This document shows, one piece after another, positions 1-10,235 of a DNA stretch of 64,000 nucleotides. The position numbers and the translations under genes are program-made. This DNA is from Phytophthora colocasiae (taxonomy: Eukaryota > Oomycota > Peronosporomycetes > Peronosporales > Peronosporaceae), in the NCBI GenBank assembly GCA_018806915.1, contig JAGKQI010000031.1, positions 620,001 through 684,000 on the forward strand, written 5' to 3'. A model generated the notes under the pieces. The model saw only the letters and a list, made by a program, of their open reading frames with translations, had not been told where the DNA came from and did no database searches. How positions within the stretch are numbered: position 1 is the stretch's first letter; every line of letters starts with the position of its first letter.

Positions 1-8
1 GGACTGCT

Positions 9-1889
9 GTGCCAGGAGACGATACTACGCGGAGAACCGTTCCTGAAGACGGAACGGTGGATGGGACGGGAGACAGTGAAGCTGGAGAGCGTGGTTCCAT
101 TCCGGTCGGGGGGTCAGCTCGTCGTAACGCTGCTCCTCCTGACCCCGACGATCAACTGTTGGTGTCCCCAGTGGACTTGTTCGGCCTGCAACAGGAACGG
201 TTCCTGGACGAGCAGAAACGGACGCCGTGGATCTTGGCGATGATCGCGTATCTCCAGGATGGGGCTCTCGCCTTTGATCCCCAGCTCCGGGCGCGGACGT
301 TGTTGATGGCTCCTAACTATGCCGTCAAGAACGGCGTGCTGATGAGGAAGGTCTACTTGAAGGCCCGGGCGGGACCTGCTAGTTCTATTGAGGTGCCAGT
401 GATCCCGTTACCGTTCATCTCAACCGTTCTGCACCACTTCCACACGGACGTATTGGCAGCCCACGTCGGAGTGACGAAGACGCTGGACAAGGTCCGCAAG
501 CATGCGTTCTGGCATGGCTGGAAGCAGGATGTGGCGGAGTACGTGCGCGAGTGCACGATCTGCGGCAGCGGCAAGGGCTACCGTCCCTGGCGGAACGGTC
601 TGATGCAAAGGATGCCGGTGCACGACCTGTCTGGACCGTTCTCGTTGCTGGTCGTGGACGCTATCGGACCCCTGGTTACGACGCCTCGGGGCAAGAAGTT
701 TATTCTAGTCTTTGCCGACTACTTCACCCGCTGGGTGGAGGCGTTCGCGATCGAAGCCTTGGACACGATCACCTTCGTCGAGACGATGGTGAATGAAGTT
801 ATCTCGCGGCACGGGGTGCCCGAGAGGTTGCTTAGCGACCAAGGATCCAACTTTATTTCGGAGCTGGCGCGCTCGTTTTACGAAACGCTTGGCATTAAGA
901 AGCTGTTCGGAGCCGCCTACCACCCGCAAACTCAGGGATTGGTAGAGCGGTTCAACGGAACGCTTATTGGCATGCTGAAGATGTTCGTGAATGAGGCCCA
1001 GACCGACTGGGATCTGTATCTGCCGCGCGTACTGTTCGCTTATCGTACTTCTTATCACGAAGCGTTAAAGGACTCGCCGTTCTTCTCGCTGTACGGTCGA
1101 GATCCCGTGTTACCGCTAGACCTAGCGTTCCTAAACACGGATAACAAGTGGAAGAGCAACGAAGTGGCCGCCTACCGACGGCGTTTGTACCTGTCGCTGA
1201 GGGACACCAGAAGGATGGTGGAGCGTCAGCTGCTGAAGGCGCAGGACCGGCACGCTGCTCGCCTTGAGGAGCAGGTGGAGGTGAAGTTCGAAGAAGGAGA
1301 CCCGGTGTGGGTCTACCAATACTTCCGAGCTCGCAGAGGCGAGCGTACCACCAAGAAGTTAGCTTTCTCCTGGCACGGTCCCTACCGCGTTGTAGGAACG
1401 GTGGGCGAGAACGCGTACCGGGTGGCGATCCCTTCGCACCCGAACCGGGTGGTGACCATCAACGTGAACCGTTTGAAGCGTTTTCGAGGACGCTGGAGTC
1501 GACCGTACCCGACGGAGGTGCCTGAGGGTGTGACGTCCCGTCCTGGTGTTGATGATGAAGGACCGCTTGAGGAGGCCGACCTACCTTCGACCAGCTACGT
1601 GGAACGGTTGGTAATCGGTGGTGAAGAGACGGCTGTCTCTGGGACGAGTAACCCGGTTGTCGACATCCTGGCTCGACGGTAGGAGAACGGTGTCACGCAG
1701 CACTTAGTACTGTTGGCTACCTACGAAGTGAGCTGGAGGCCTGCTGCTACGCTTCTTCCTAACTATCGAACGCTTCTGCAGGCATTCGATAACGCTCGAC
1801 GAAAGGAGAAGGGTCTACCTGAACTGCGTCGCAGTGCACGGTTGGCAGAGGCCAACGTCGCTGTCGACGAGGATGACATGCTCTTCTAG
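9..1889 (+). pseudogene. Ty3/Gypsy integrase (3' part of pol), one premature stop
   Basis: This is the C-terminal part of a Ty3/Gypsy polyprotein; the upstream reverse transcriptase lies outside the window. The zinc-binding module is visible around residues 140-187, with paired histidines (HHFHTDVLAAH) followed by CTIC. The integrase core follows: first Asp in VVDAIGP, second in LLSDQGSN, Glu in LVERFNG, with exactly 35 residues between the second Asp and the Glu (DD35E). A C-terminal region rich in Trp, Tyr and basic residues follows. The frame meets TAG at 1680-1682, but the next codons stay open to TAG at 1887-1889 and read like a chromodomain-type tail, so I treat the first stop as a nonsense change. 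Integrase would insert the element cDNA into host DNA. Confidence 0.9.
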
Positions 1890-2001
1890 AGAGAAGAGGG
1901 GGGGCTGATTGTCTGTGTGGTGACTATTACGGACAATGCGAGCTTGAAGAACGAGGGCGAGAAGAAGGCTCTCGTGTGGTGGCTTTATATTTGATTATAT
2001 T

Positions 2002-2110
2002 TTGGAGAACGCTCGGTCAGGGGACCGTGTTTACATTCTTGGATAATGCTCGGTCAGAGGATCGTGCCTACACGTTGGAGAACGCTCGGTAGTGGGCCGT
2101 GCGTGTTTAT
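2002..2110 (+). repeat. Degenerate 36-37 bp tandem repeat
   Basis: Three successive units begin at 2002, 2039 and 2075 with TTGGAGAACGCTCGGT or a close variant (TTGGATAATGCTCGGT), each followed by a GACCGTG, GATCGTG or GGCCGTG block. Weaker echoes of the AACGCTCG core occur at about 2190 and 2217. The array lies between the integrase frame and the membrane-protein frame of the same Gypsy element. Its role is unknown. Confidence 0.7.
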
Positions 2111-2272
2111 TCTTGTCGAAAAATACACTGTCGAAGCTGTACGTGCTCATCGATGCGTCCGCGGTCGGGGACCGTAAGGCTATCGAGGAACGCTCGATGT
2201 GAAACTGTATGCGTGTTGGAGAACGCAAAGGGGCCATTTCCGTTTTGGTCTCACCTCTCGCAAGAAGGACTG

Positions 2273-3490
2273 ATGGACGAGTGGGCGAGCTTTGTGGTCG
2301 TAGAATACGCTCGCTGGGAGCTATTGCCGGTTTACTTGGGGACGGTTCTCATCTGGATTGTGACCACGCCCCTGAGGAATGTGTTCTGGACGTTTGGTGC
2401 TGAAGCGTGGAGAGTGACTCGTTTGAACGGTGGCATGTGGCTTGACTTCACGGCGCGATACCAGGAAGTGATGCGGAACCCTGCTTTGCGCCAGCTGAAC
2501 GGTTTAGCCTACGGTTTTGCTCTGTGGAGCGCTCTCTTTGCTGTCCCTGTTCAAGTATTGGAGCAGAACGCTCTCGAGTACGGTCGCTATGGACAAATGC
2601 ACTGAAGGTGGGTTGCGGGACAGATCACGTTCGGAGAGTACGGTCCCGACCTTTTGCTGGAAACTACTGAGTCAGCTAGACGCTACTACCAGGCCTGGAG
2701 GGAGGGAAGCGTGAACGCTTGGAGACGCGTGTATGCTGGCGTGCAAGGACTGTGCTGGATAACGCTTCTAACGCTTTCGATGGCTATACATCTGCCAATG
2801 ATGCTCTACGATCTACTGGAGTTTGTGCTGTGCGGAAGCACAGGTGTGGTCGTGGTGTTGATTGTCCTGAATGTGCTGAACTACGGTGAGAGATGGACTT
2901 CTTGGGGGTATAATATCACCGGAGTCGTGGCCGTTGTCGGTCTAGTAACGCATGGATGGCGCCTGGGAGACCGTGGAGGTCGTCTGCGCAAGATTGCTCC
3001 TCGAGGAATCATTGAAGAAGCTTTGGACAGCGTGCAGAGGAACGCTGACGAGCGTTGTCGTGCGGAGGAAGCCAGCCTACAACGTCTACGTGGGCCCGAA
3101 GTGATGCCCAAGGAAGAGGCGTCTAGTGAGGAGAGTGATCGCGGAGGAAATGAAGAGTCAGCCTCGTCAGAGGACGAGCCTGAAGAAGGACCTTCACCTG
3201 CCGCTAGCGTTCCTGCTCGTCGAGCTTCGATGCCGGAACACTTCACGACGGCCGACGCCTACATGGTCGAATCGCTACGGGGCTTGGCTGACGAGTTCCA
3301 ACACCGTGTTCGCCGAGGACGGCGAACGTCTAGTCGGGGGGAATGTCCCGTACCCGGGATTGCAGGACCCATTCCAGCGGTGGTGGACTCGAGCCAAGCT
3401 AGGATGGGGACCCGACCTAGGACCCGTAGGATGGCTACACCACCCAGCGGCTACACTCCCGGTACCGTTCCTGTGGTACCGTATCACTAG
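2273..3490 (+). pseudogene. Membrane-protein frame downstream of Gypsy integrase
   Basis: I do not recognise this protein. The frame starts at the ATG at 2273, meets TGA at 2603-2605, and continues open in the same frame to the stop at 3488-3490, so it looks like one gene of about 405 codons with a single nonsense change. At least four hydrophobic stretches are visible: LLPVYLGTVLIWIVTTPL, a segment ending near residue 100, GLCWITLLTLSMAIHLPMM, and GVVVVLIVLNVL. The C-terminal half is hydrophilic, with an acidic Glu/Ser tract (EEASSEESDRGGNEESASSE) and then basic, proline-rich sequence. It sits about 0.4 kb after the integrase, where some Gypsy elements carry an extra or env-like frame. That placement is suggestive only, and it could also be a captured host gene. 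Confidence 0.55.
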
Positions 3491-4110
3491 GGGGATGCGC
3501 CCCTTGGAAAGATGGCGCTAGACGCTCGTGATCCGGAAGCGTGGAGGTCCGCAGAGCTGCTCGGACCAATGGACGCCCCTGAAGGTGGGAAGATGCTACT
3601 CTCGTTGGGCGACAGGTGCCTACTGCAAGGACGGATGGCAGGTCATAGGCCCAGGTGTGCGAGGTGGACGAGGTGTCGTCCCTAGGAGCGTAGTGCTATC
3701 GCTCCCCCTATTTCTTTTAGTTGCGAATTTCCCTGGTCGAGAGAAGACAAGAACAAATTTACGTATTTTTATATTACTAAAAGCGTTCTACAAGACTCTA
3801 CTTCGACAAACTCCGAGGCCCCACTCAGGACTGTACTCACCCAAACAGCCACAGGTACCGACCCAGCCGGGGAGGTGCGCGACACAATGCTCCGCAAGAA
3901 AAAGGCGGTCGCAAAGACGCCGAAAGCTTTTGCGCTGCGGGGTGAAGGGCTCGTAAATATCTTCATCAATCCTAACCATTGTCACTTCCAGTTCTTCTCC
4001 ACCGCCCAAACGTTCCTCCTCAATATGTCTGTCTCCCCTAGAAGTGACTACAAAGTGGTGGTGACCCCAATAGCACAGCCAGGCTCAGACCTTGTAGAAT
4101 CTATTTAACA
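3491..4110 (+). other. Probable 3' end of the Gypsy element; LTR not resolved
   Basis: No convincing gene is present. A purine-rich tract (AGGGGGATG at about 3489-3497) may be the polypurine primer, so the 3' LTR may begin near 3496. The opposite LTR is outside the window, so LTR limits and target duplication cannot be fixed. By about 4115 the sequence is sugar-transporter pseudogene. Confidence 0.4.
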
Positions 4111-4114
4111 ACGG

Positions 4115-4790
4115 TCACTCAAGCCGACGTGGATCGTGTACTCTTCCGTCGCTATTGCCATGCTCGAAGCCTTCCACTACGGTTGGTCCAACTCACAAGT
4201 GAACCTCAGCACCTTCAGCAACACGGACGACTGCAACGCTCGACCAGTGGAGGAAGGTACGTGCCTCATGTTCCCAGGTCACACCAAGACGACGTGGACG
4301 TTGCTGGTGAACGCGTGGATCGTGGGCGGTATGTTCGGTAGTCTGTTGTCTGGGTTCCCGTCGAACAAGTGGGGTCGTCGCACGACGCTGCGCTTGAACG
4401 CGATCATCATGGTGTTGGGATCTGTGATTCAAGTGGTGGCGAACAACCCGACGTGGTTCGCTACGGGTCGATTCGTGACGGGTGTGGCGAATGGCGTGGC
4501 GATGGCCGTGGTGTCCATTGTCTTCTTGGGAGTATTCGTGGTGGGTTACGACTTGAGTATTGGTCCGCTACTTTGGCCGAACAGTTCCCAGATTCGCTGC
4601 AGTTGGTATCTGTATCACTATCAAGTGGTTAGCTACACTTGCTATCGAAATCGCGTTCCCCTACATCGAAGAGGCCATCACGAACTACAGTTTCACGCCA
4701 TTCCTCGCTACGACTGTACTGCCCATCATCTTCATCTACTTTATGGTTCCCGAGACGTCTGACCATTGCTGAAATTGGATGTTTTTAGAA
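4115..4790 (+). pseudogene. Internally deleted MFS sugar-transporter pseudogene
   Basis: This is a shortened copy of the intact transporter at 4938-6464, on the opposite strand. The first 145 codons match residues from about 39 to 180 of the intact protein (WIVYSSVAIAMLEAFHYGWS, then the SNKWGRRTTL loop and GRFVTGVANG). The sequence then jumps, within a few codons of 4530, to the part corresponding to residue 405 onward (VVGYDLSIGPLLWP), so roughly 220 central codons are missing. A frameshift near 4585 moves the remaining C-terminus to another frame, where FTPFLATTVLPIIFIYFMVP and the PETSD box can be read at 4690-4770. Lacking half its membrane segments, it cannot form a transporter. Confidence 0.88.
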
Positions 4791-4937
4791 GCGGGACAAC
4801 TTCGCCAATGTCGAAAAGTCAACATTAGCTTGCAGACGGAATAACACAACAGCGAAATGAACAAGAACACCTTCACTTTCATCGAAAACAATGTAAACAA
4901 TATGCAAGCAAGCTACACAACTTGTCTCTCACTCAAT

Positions 4938-6464
4938 TCAGTGCTGACTCTTGACCGAGTGAAGGTTTTCGTCGCCACGGAAGCCATTCTGGATCTCGGC
5001 GATCGTCAAGTCCGAAGTCTCCGGGACCATAAAGTAAATGAAGATGATGGAGAGGATCGTAGTGGCCAAGAACGGTGTGAAGCTGTAGTCAGTGATGGCA
5101 TCCTGGATGTACGGGAACGCGATGCCAATGATGAGCGCACAGGTCCATTTCAGGAAGACGCAGATACCGACAGCACCGCCACGCGCCGAGTCCGGGAAGA
5201 ATTCGGCAATCATAGGCCAAAGCAACGGGCCGATACTGACGTCGTAGCCAACCACGTAGATTCCAAGCATTGTAACCGAGAGCCAACCCACGCTGTAGAC
5301 CATCGAGAAGGTCATTCCAATACAACACAAGGCCATCAGAGCAATACCCCAAAGAAGCATCGGGCGTTTTGGGAGGAATTGAGTGGCGTAAGCGGCGATC
5401 GGCACGGGTACAACGTTGAGAATGTCGATAATCACCACACCAAGACGTGCATCAGGGATGCCAGCAGCAGTCAGAATGGACGACGAGTACCAGAAGACGG
5501 CGTTAATCCCCACCAATTGGTTGATACATGTGAGACCCAAAGCTACCACCAACTGCTTGCGGAATTTCGGATTCGCAAGAATCGTCCACGGGCTCTCCGC
5601 TTCCACTTGGATTGATTCGCCACTGATTGTCGACGGTAGTTTGTTTCGCTGGTCACGAGCTTGGATCCAACTCATCATAGCGTCAACATGTTCCTTGCCG
5701 TACAGACGAGCGATCTCGCGTTCGGCTTCCTGCTCTCGACCCTTGGCAACTAGCCACACTGGACTCTCGACCATGACGAAGTACGAGCAGAAGAGGTACC
5801 CGGCAGCAAGAACGATAGGAATTGCAGCGATCCAACGGAAGCCAGAGGTAGTGTTCCAGTACCAGAACGTAGTGGCCACGCCTAAGATACCGAGTGTTGC
5901 AGCCAGGTGCGTGTTGGTGCCCAAAGCGTGACGGTTGTGAGGCGTGGAGATTTCACTAAGGAAGGTATTCACGACGGCCATAGCGATCCCGTTGGCGATT
6001 CCAGCGACGAACCGACCAAAACCGAACCAAAAGGCAGTGGGAGCAAGGACTTGGATGACCGAGGCCACTACCATGATGATCGTGTTGAGACGTAGAGTCA
6101 TTCGACGCCCATATTTGTTTGACGGGATACCGGACAGGAAACTTCCAACCATTCCGCCGACAATCCATGCGTTGGACAGCAAAGTCCACGTCGTCTTGGT
6201 GTGACCGGGGAACATGATGCAGGTTCCCTCGACAACCGGACGGGCGTTACAGTCCTCAGTGTTGTTGAACTTGTGCAGATTGATCTGGTGACTGGACCAA
6301 CCGTAGTGGAAGGCCTCCAGCATAGCGACAGCCACAGACGTGTAGACAATCCAACGCGCTTGAATGGCGCGTCCTTCGATGTTTGGCTCGTTAACGGCAT
6401 CGGTAGCTGGGGACAGCGCGATCGCGTAGTCAGTGCCTTGGTTGGGGACTGGAGACGGGGGCAT
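4938..6464 (-). CDS. MFS sugar porter (hexose-transporter-like)
   Basis: This 508-residue protein is a major facilitator of the sugar-porter type and should move a hexose or similar solute across a membrane; the substrate cannot be read from the sequence. Family marks include the loop SNKYGRRMTL after the second membrane segment, GRFVAGIANG, ESPVWLVAKGR before the central loop, QLVGINAVFWYSS, GYDVSIGPLLWP and the terminal VPETSD box. Length and about twelve hydrophobic segments fit the family. The first loop (NLHKFNNTEDCNARPVVEGT) is long and carries cysteines, as in extracellular loops of glucose transporters. The start is the ATG at 6464-6462, shortly followed by the first membrane segment. 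No intron is evident. A deleted inverted copy faces its 3' end. Confidence 0.93.
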   Translation of the reverse strand: MPPSPVPNQGTDYAIALSPATDAVNEPNIEGRAIQARWIVYTSVAVAMLEAFHYGWSSHQINLHKFNNTEDCNARPVVEGTCIMFPGHTKTTWTLLSNAWIVGGMVGSFLSGIPSNKYGRRMTLRLNTIIMVVASVIQVLAPTAFWFGFGRFVAGIANGIAMAVVNTFLSEISTPHNRHALGTNTHLAATLGILGVATTFWYWNTTSGFRWIAAIPIVLAAGYLFCSYFVMVESPVWLVAKGREQEAEREIARLYGKEHVDAMMSWIQARDQRNKLPSTISGESIQVEAESPWTILANPKFRKQLVVALGLTCINQLVGINAVFWYSSSILTAAGIPDARLGVVIIDILNVVPVPIAAYATQFLPKRPMLLWGIALMALCCIGMTFSMVYSVGWLSVTMLGIYVVGYDVSIGPLLWPMIAEFFPDSARGGAVGICVFLKWTCALIIGIAFPYIQDAITDYSFTPFLATTILSIIFIYFMVPETSDLTIAEIQNGFRGDENLHSVKSQH

Positions 6465-6931
6465 CTCGAATTTCAGGCTTTGAACTTGGACTGGAAGGTC
6501 GGGTCGGTACTAGAATGAGGACTTGGATCGAGCGTGACGCAGTGCCAGCAGAAGACCAGGAGGCTTTAAAAACGCGGTAGTTCTTTTGGTCTGGGTCGTT
6601 GCTGGCACCCTTCAATGAAACCTAAGCGGCAACGGGGGCTGTTTTGCCATGCAGACCATGACGCGATGTCACGGTAGCCTGTACGTGAAGACTGCACCGA
6701 CTATCCAACTTGAAAAAAAAATATCTTGACTAAAGCAAGGACTAACATTAATACAGGAATTAAATGGTAACTCATCGACCGTAACAGAGTACCACATGAG
6801 GCAGGGCATCAGGACCTGCTCAAGAAGGGAGATGGGGTGGATGCTTTTACACATCACCACAATCTAGTCGACGTGTACGTGTGGATGTAGTTTTCTTTTG
6901 TTTGCGAGAGTGTTTCTCTTTTTTAAATGGT
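6465..6931. other. Intergenic, promoter side of the MFS gene
   Basis: This 467-bp stretch lies between the MFS start codon and the left TTAA of the piggyBac element. It holds an A-run near 6713-6722 and no frame I would accept as coding. It should contain the MFS promoter, but I cannot point to a specific element. Confidence 0.5.
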
Positions 6932-7223
6932 TTAACCCAATTAACGCGGAATTCTGTATTCGACAGATTAAGCGATATTGCAGGTGTAAATATTCCGCGA
7001 GCTTACACGCGGGAAGGTTGACAAGAATTCCCCGCATATGTGATTTTGTATGGGTGGGGGGTGGGGGGGTTTATCATTGGGATCGGTGCTGGTGAGATAG
7101 ACGAGTATTTTCAGACAGCCATAGAAAATACAGTATAAACGACAAAGAGGTTTGAAAATACAGTTACGAACTAGTTTCTCTCCCCCTCCCCCCTGTCCTC
7201 AACCGCCACTTATTTTCGAGACG

Positions 7224-8282
7224 ATGGACGCGCTGGACTACGTAGACGCGAAGAAGTTCAAGAAGCTGTGAAGTCGCCTGGTGAAGGACGGCCGGAAGGC
7301 AAGACATCCCACAGGGCTGAATGTTGGCTACACGTATGTGAAGTCTGGCGTGAAGGGGAGGCTTCGCGAGGATCGGGCCAATGTGGACTACTTTGTCGGT
7401 AAGGTGCTTGGTATGCAGATAAGGCATTGCTGGTACTAATATTCACTACTTCTAGGAGCAAAAAGTCTATGGCAGTAAGCCAGTTGTTCGGGTATAGGGC
7501 CACCGACCTCCTATGAGCTAACGTTACGAGTTGGACAGCCGCCAACGGGGAAACTAGCGGCGTACGCGACGGCGCAGCTGCAAATACCAACTCCCCGAGC
7601 CGGACATGAGGCAAGTACAGGACAAGTTGCTGGGTCTGGTTGCGGTGATCAGGGGGACACAGAACCAGAATGTGTGTCTGACGGCGGTCGGGTGGATACA
7701 GAACAAGGTGGTGTGTCTGACGGCGGTGATCGGGTGGATACAGAACAAGGTGGTGTGTCTGACGGCGGTGATCGGGTGGATACAGAACAAGGTGGTGTGT
7801 CTGACGGCGGTGATCGGGTGGATACAGAACAAGGTGGTGTGTCTGACGGTGGTGATCGGTTGGATACAGAACAACGCGGCGTTGATATTGCTTCGGTGGA
7901 TTCTGATTCCGGGAACGATGCTAGCGACGAGGCCAAGACGGGTGACGAACCAGACGATTTGGATGCATTTGATCGTGACAACTTCATGGATGCAATGCGT
8001 GCTGAGAACCTGTTTTCTACTCTTGCACCTGATGACGTCAACGTTGTGCCTGATAGCTTCTCAGTCAGTGATGAGTCGGAAGAGGGAGACTCTGCTTTCA
8101 ACGATATCGATCCCGAGCTTGAGGAATTCGTGGACGATGTAGAATCCGATTCAGAGTATGAAGATGAAGGCGAGAATTTCCAGCAAGATGATGATGAAAT
8201 GAGAGGGCTCGAGTGGGAAATCTTTGATCAAAACCATTGCGGTAAATCTGTCTTCTACAGAATACGTTTAGCCATGCTCTAA
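7224..8282 (+). pseudogene. piggyBac transposase, N-terminal region
   Basis: A start-like ATG at 7224 begins a short frame (MDALDYVDAKKFKKL) closed at 7270. Further pieces follow, including YTYVKSGVKGRLREDRANVDYFV, written here only as a position: 7330-7400, ahead of a possible GTAAGG splice donor at 7402. The longest open part, about 7606-8282, is acidic: several copies of a 14-residue GGDRVDTEQGGVSD unit, then Asp/Glu/Ser-rich sequence typical of piggyBac transposase N-termini. It ends before the catalytic core. The order of pieces, their place between matching inverted ends and the C-terminal match downstream support the assignment. The N-terminus alone would not prove it. Confidence 0.6.
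7648..7880 (+). repeat. 42-bp coding minisatellite (14-residue acidic unit)
   Basis: Four spacings of exactly 42 bp separate the recurring GGGTGGATACAGAAC block at 7690, 7732, 7774, 7816 and (slightly changed) 7858; a divergent unit precedes them at about 7650. Translated, each unit gives GGDRVDTEQGGVSD. Because 42 is divisible by three, gain or loss of units keeps the frame. All three plus-strand frames stay open through the array. Confidence 0.9.
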
Positions 8283-8323
8283 CATATTCTGTATTCTTAT
8301 GCGTGTAGCTGATTTGAAGCTGG

Positions 8324-8950
8324 ACAAAGTATGATAGACAGTATCCAGCACTTGTAGCCACAGCCTGGATGGACTCAAGTCCCGTGCATCTAATTTCGAC
8401 AGGATGCTCCACAGCGCAGACTTGCGTGACGAGGAAAGACAAAAAGACAGGAGCTCACACGCCGGTCCCTTGCCCGCAGTTGATCGCAGACTACCATTCT
8501 GGCATGGATGGTGTAGATACACACGACCAAATCCGGCTCCAATGGTATTCTATCCAGCGCTGCGTTGCATTCAAGAAATACTACCGACAACTATTTTTTG
8601 CGTTTGTGGACATGGCACTTGTCAATGGATTCATTCTTCACAAAATTATCACGAAACGGAAGGGTAATCGTGTTCCCACCAACGCGGAGTACATGCGGTA
8701 GCTTCACGTCGAGTTACTTGCAATTACAGCTATTAGTTTCGGTACGATCCGACACGCTGAATATCGGGCAAGTGTTCCGACTGGTAATCGCAACCACGTG
8801 CTGCGTAGCACATCTGAGCTCTACAAAGCTAAGTCGGGCAAGAGCAAGGGGAAGAGCAAAAGTCGGCAATATCTCTGTAAGGTCTGCTCAGCGTTGAGCC
8901 CACCCAAAATGAAGAGCTTCGAGACCAGATTCTAGTGCCGGGAGTGTACC
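8324..8950 (+). pseudogene. piggyBac transposase, C-terminal region
   Basis: From about 8327 the frame reads a piggyBac transposase end: ALVATAWMDSSPVHLISTG contains the last catalytic aspartate in the W-x-D-S-x-P-V setting. It continues with VPCPQLIADYHSGMDGVDTH, DQIRLQ, KKYYRQLFFAFVDMALVNGF and HKIITKRKG. A TAG at 8699-8701 interrupts it, but the same frame continues to about 8930, where paired cysteines (YLCKVCSAL, then CREC after a second stop) resemble the cysteine-rich tail of the family. The earlier catalytic aspartates are gone with the deleted core between 8282 and 8324. Confidence 0.85.
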
Positions 8951-9189
8951 GAGGCTCTCCAAGGGTACATTCTTTTGTGAAATACGGTTCGGCGTCCAGA
9001 AGCAGGTAACACGTTGACTTGCAGCCAAATATGGCACGGTGCATGGGGGTAGTGGGGCCGCGATTCCTGCGCACCTACGGGGAAGGATTCGCCTGCGGAA
9101 ACGCAAGCGGGCGGAGGTTGACGCAGAAGAGAGTGAGTGAGTAAATGGAGTGCTGAACAAACCTGGACTGGACGCTATGCCACTTTCTT

Positions 9190-9266
9190 CGCGCTCACCA
9201 ACTTTCGACCAGTTCCATCCTCTACTTCTCTCTAAGTCTAGAACTGGTCGAAAAGTTGGTGAGCGC
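9190..9266 (+). repeat. Long perfect hairpin inside the piggyBac element
   Basis: A 26-base arm at 9190-9215 (starting CGCGCTCACCAACTTT) pairs with a 27-base arm at 9241-9267 (starting GAACTGGTCGAAAAGTT), differing only by one extra T/A. The loop is 25 bases (9216-9240). It lies in the non-coding right part of the piggyBac element. Confidence 0.85.
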
Positions 9267-9591
9267 GCTCCCCTCACCTTGCACTCTCCACCACTAAAGC
9301 GACGTCGCCTGTTTGGAGAAAGCCGAACGTATTAGGAAGGAGATCAAAATAAGGAGTGTTGCTCATCATACCATATGCTAATCTACCCAATTGCAATCGT
9401 CAGATTTTCCATGTGACGGATACATTGTCGCTGCCTTGTTCACATACGCAGCATTTTTGCGACACTTCGCAGTGTCTAGCACTGGAAGGGCTTCTAACAG
9501 ATAAATTGTTGCGATCGTCCAGCAATAATTAAACTAAGTCATTCTCTTAATCTGTATAATACAGAACAATTTCCCGCGTTAATTGGGTTAA

Positions 9592-10235
9592 AAACAGCGT
9601 CCAATAATCTCATCATATAGGTAACTTCAACGCTGTGAGAGCAGCGATCGATCATTTACGCTGGTGCTGGGCACATGAACAGCAAGAAACGCGAAACATT
9701 TATTTGAGCGCAGCCATTTATGAGCCAGGGTCGAGCGGTACACTACGCTACACGTGCATGTACACTTTAAACAATGCATGTCGTGGACGGCCATGCGGCA
9801 GGTGCCTGGTGCCACAGGCATCCTCTCATCAATCGTGAGAGCCTTTGCTTCAACAACTCATCATGTGGTGTGTTTCGTACCTGGACTGAACCATCTACTG
9901 TTAGTTGCGAGTGAACTGCAGCATACCGGATGCCCACTCATCACGATTTTGAGCCATAACTTCAACGCAAGTGTACATGGATAGTTCCAGAGAAATGAAG
10001 TTCAAGTTCCAGACCTCCAGAATCGCCCTTGAAGTTTGGCCAGCCCATCTTGATCATTTACCTCAAAGACGACTGACCCGGTCTAGTTCAACACAAAAGA
10101 TTCCAGTCGCTCCTTGAAGTCTGTTTCTGGAACTATTGATGTTTTATTAATGTTTTATTAATGTTTTATTTAGTGATACTACAACTCAAATTTCATGTCA
10201 GTTAAAATGTTTTGCCATGTACATGGGCCACTAAC
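9592..10235. other. Intergenic; small AT-rich tandem repeat
   Basis: No gene is supported in these 644 bases. At 10137-10170 there are three head-to-tail copies of ATGTTTTATTA. The stretch precedes the 3' end of the zinc-finger gene and may hold its polyadenylation signals. Confidence 0.6.

Larger units (their letters stand above)
6932..9591. mobile_element. piggyBac-type DNA transposon, decayed
   Basis: The element spans 6936-9587 and is flanked by TTAA at 6932-6935 and 9588-9591, the target duplication of piggyBac. The left end reads CCCAATTAACGCGG and the right end is its inverse, CCGCGTTAATTGGG. The similarity continues inward: both ends carry CTGTATT, a short spacer and ACAGATTAAG, which makes a near-palindrome at each subterminus. 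Inside are remnants of a transposase with an acidic repeat region, the last catalytic region and a cysteine-rich tail. The middle of the catalytic domain is missing and several frames are broken, so the element cannot move itself. A G-rich tract lies at 7049-7069. Confidence 0.9.

Noticed and set aside
2099..2272. Upstream extension of the Gypsy membrane-protein frame
   Set aside because: It lacks an ATG, lies in the degenerate repeat region, and the first ATG with hydrophobic sequence is at 2273.
4857..5615. Plus-strand frame of 252 codons
   Set aside because: It is the complement of the MFS gene C-terminal half and has no independent features.
7648..7880. Regular repeats that could suggest a CRISPR array
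   Set aside because: Units are contiguous 42-bp copies with no unique spacers, inside a coding frame of a eukaryotic transposon.
8369..8701. Independent small gene
   Set aside because: Its sequence is the piggyBac transposase C-terminus and lies between the element's inverted ends.
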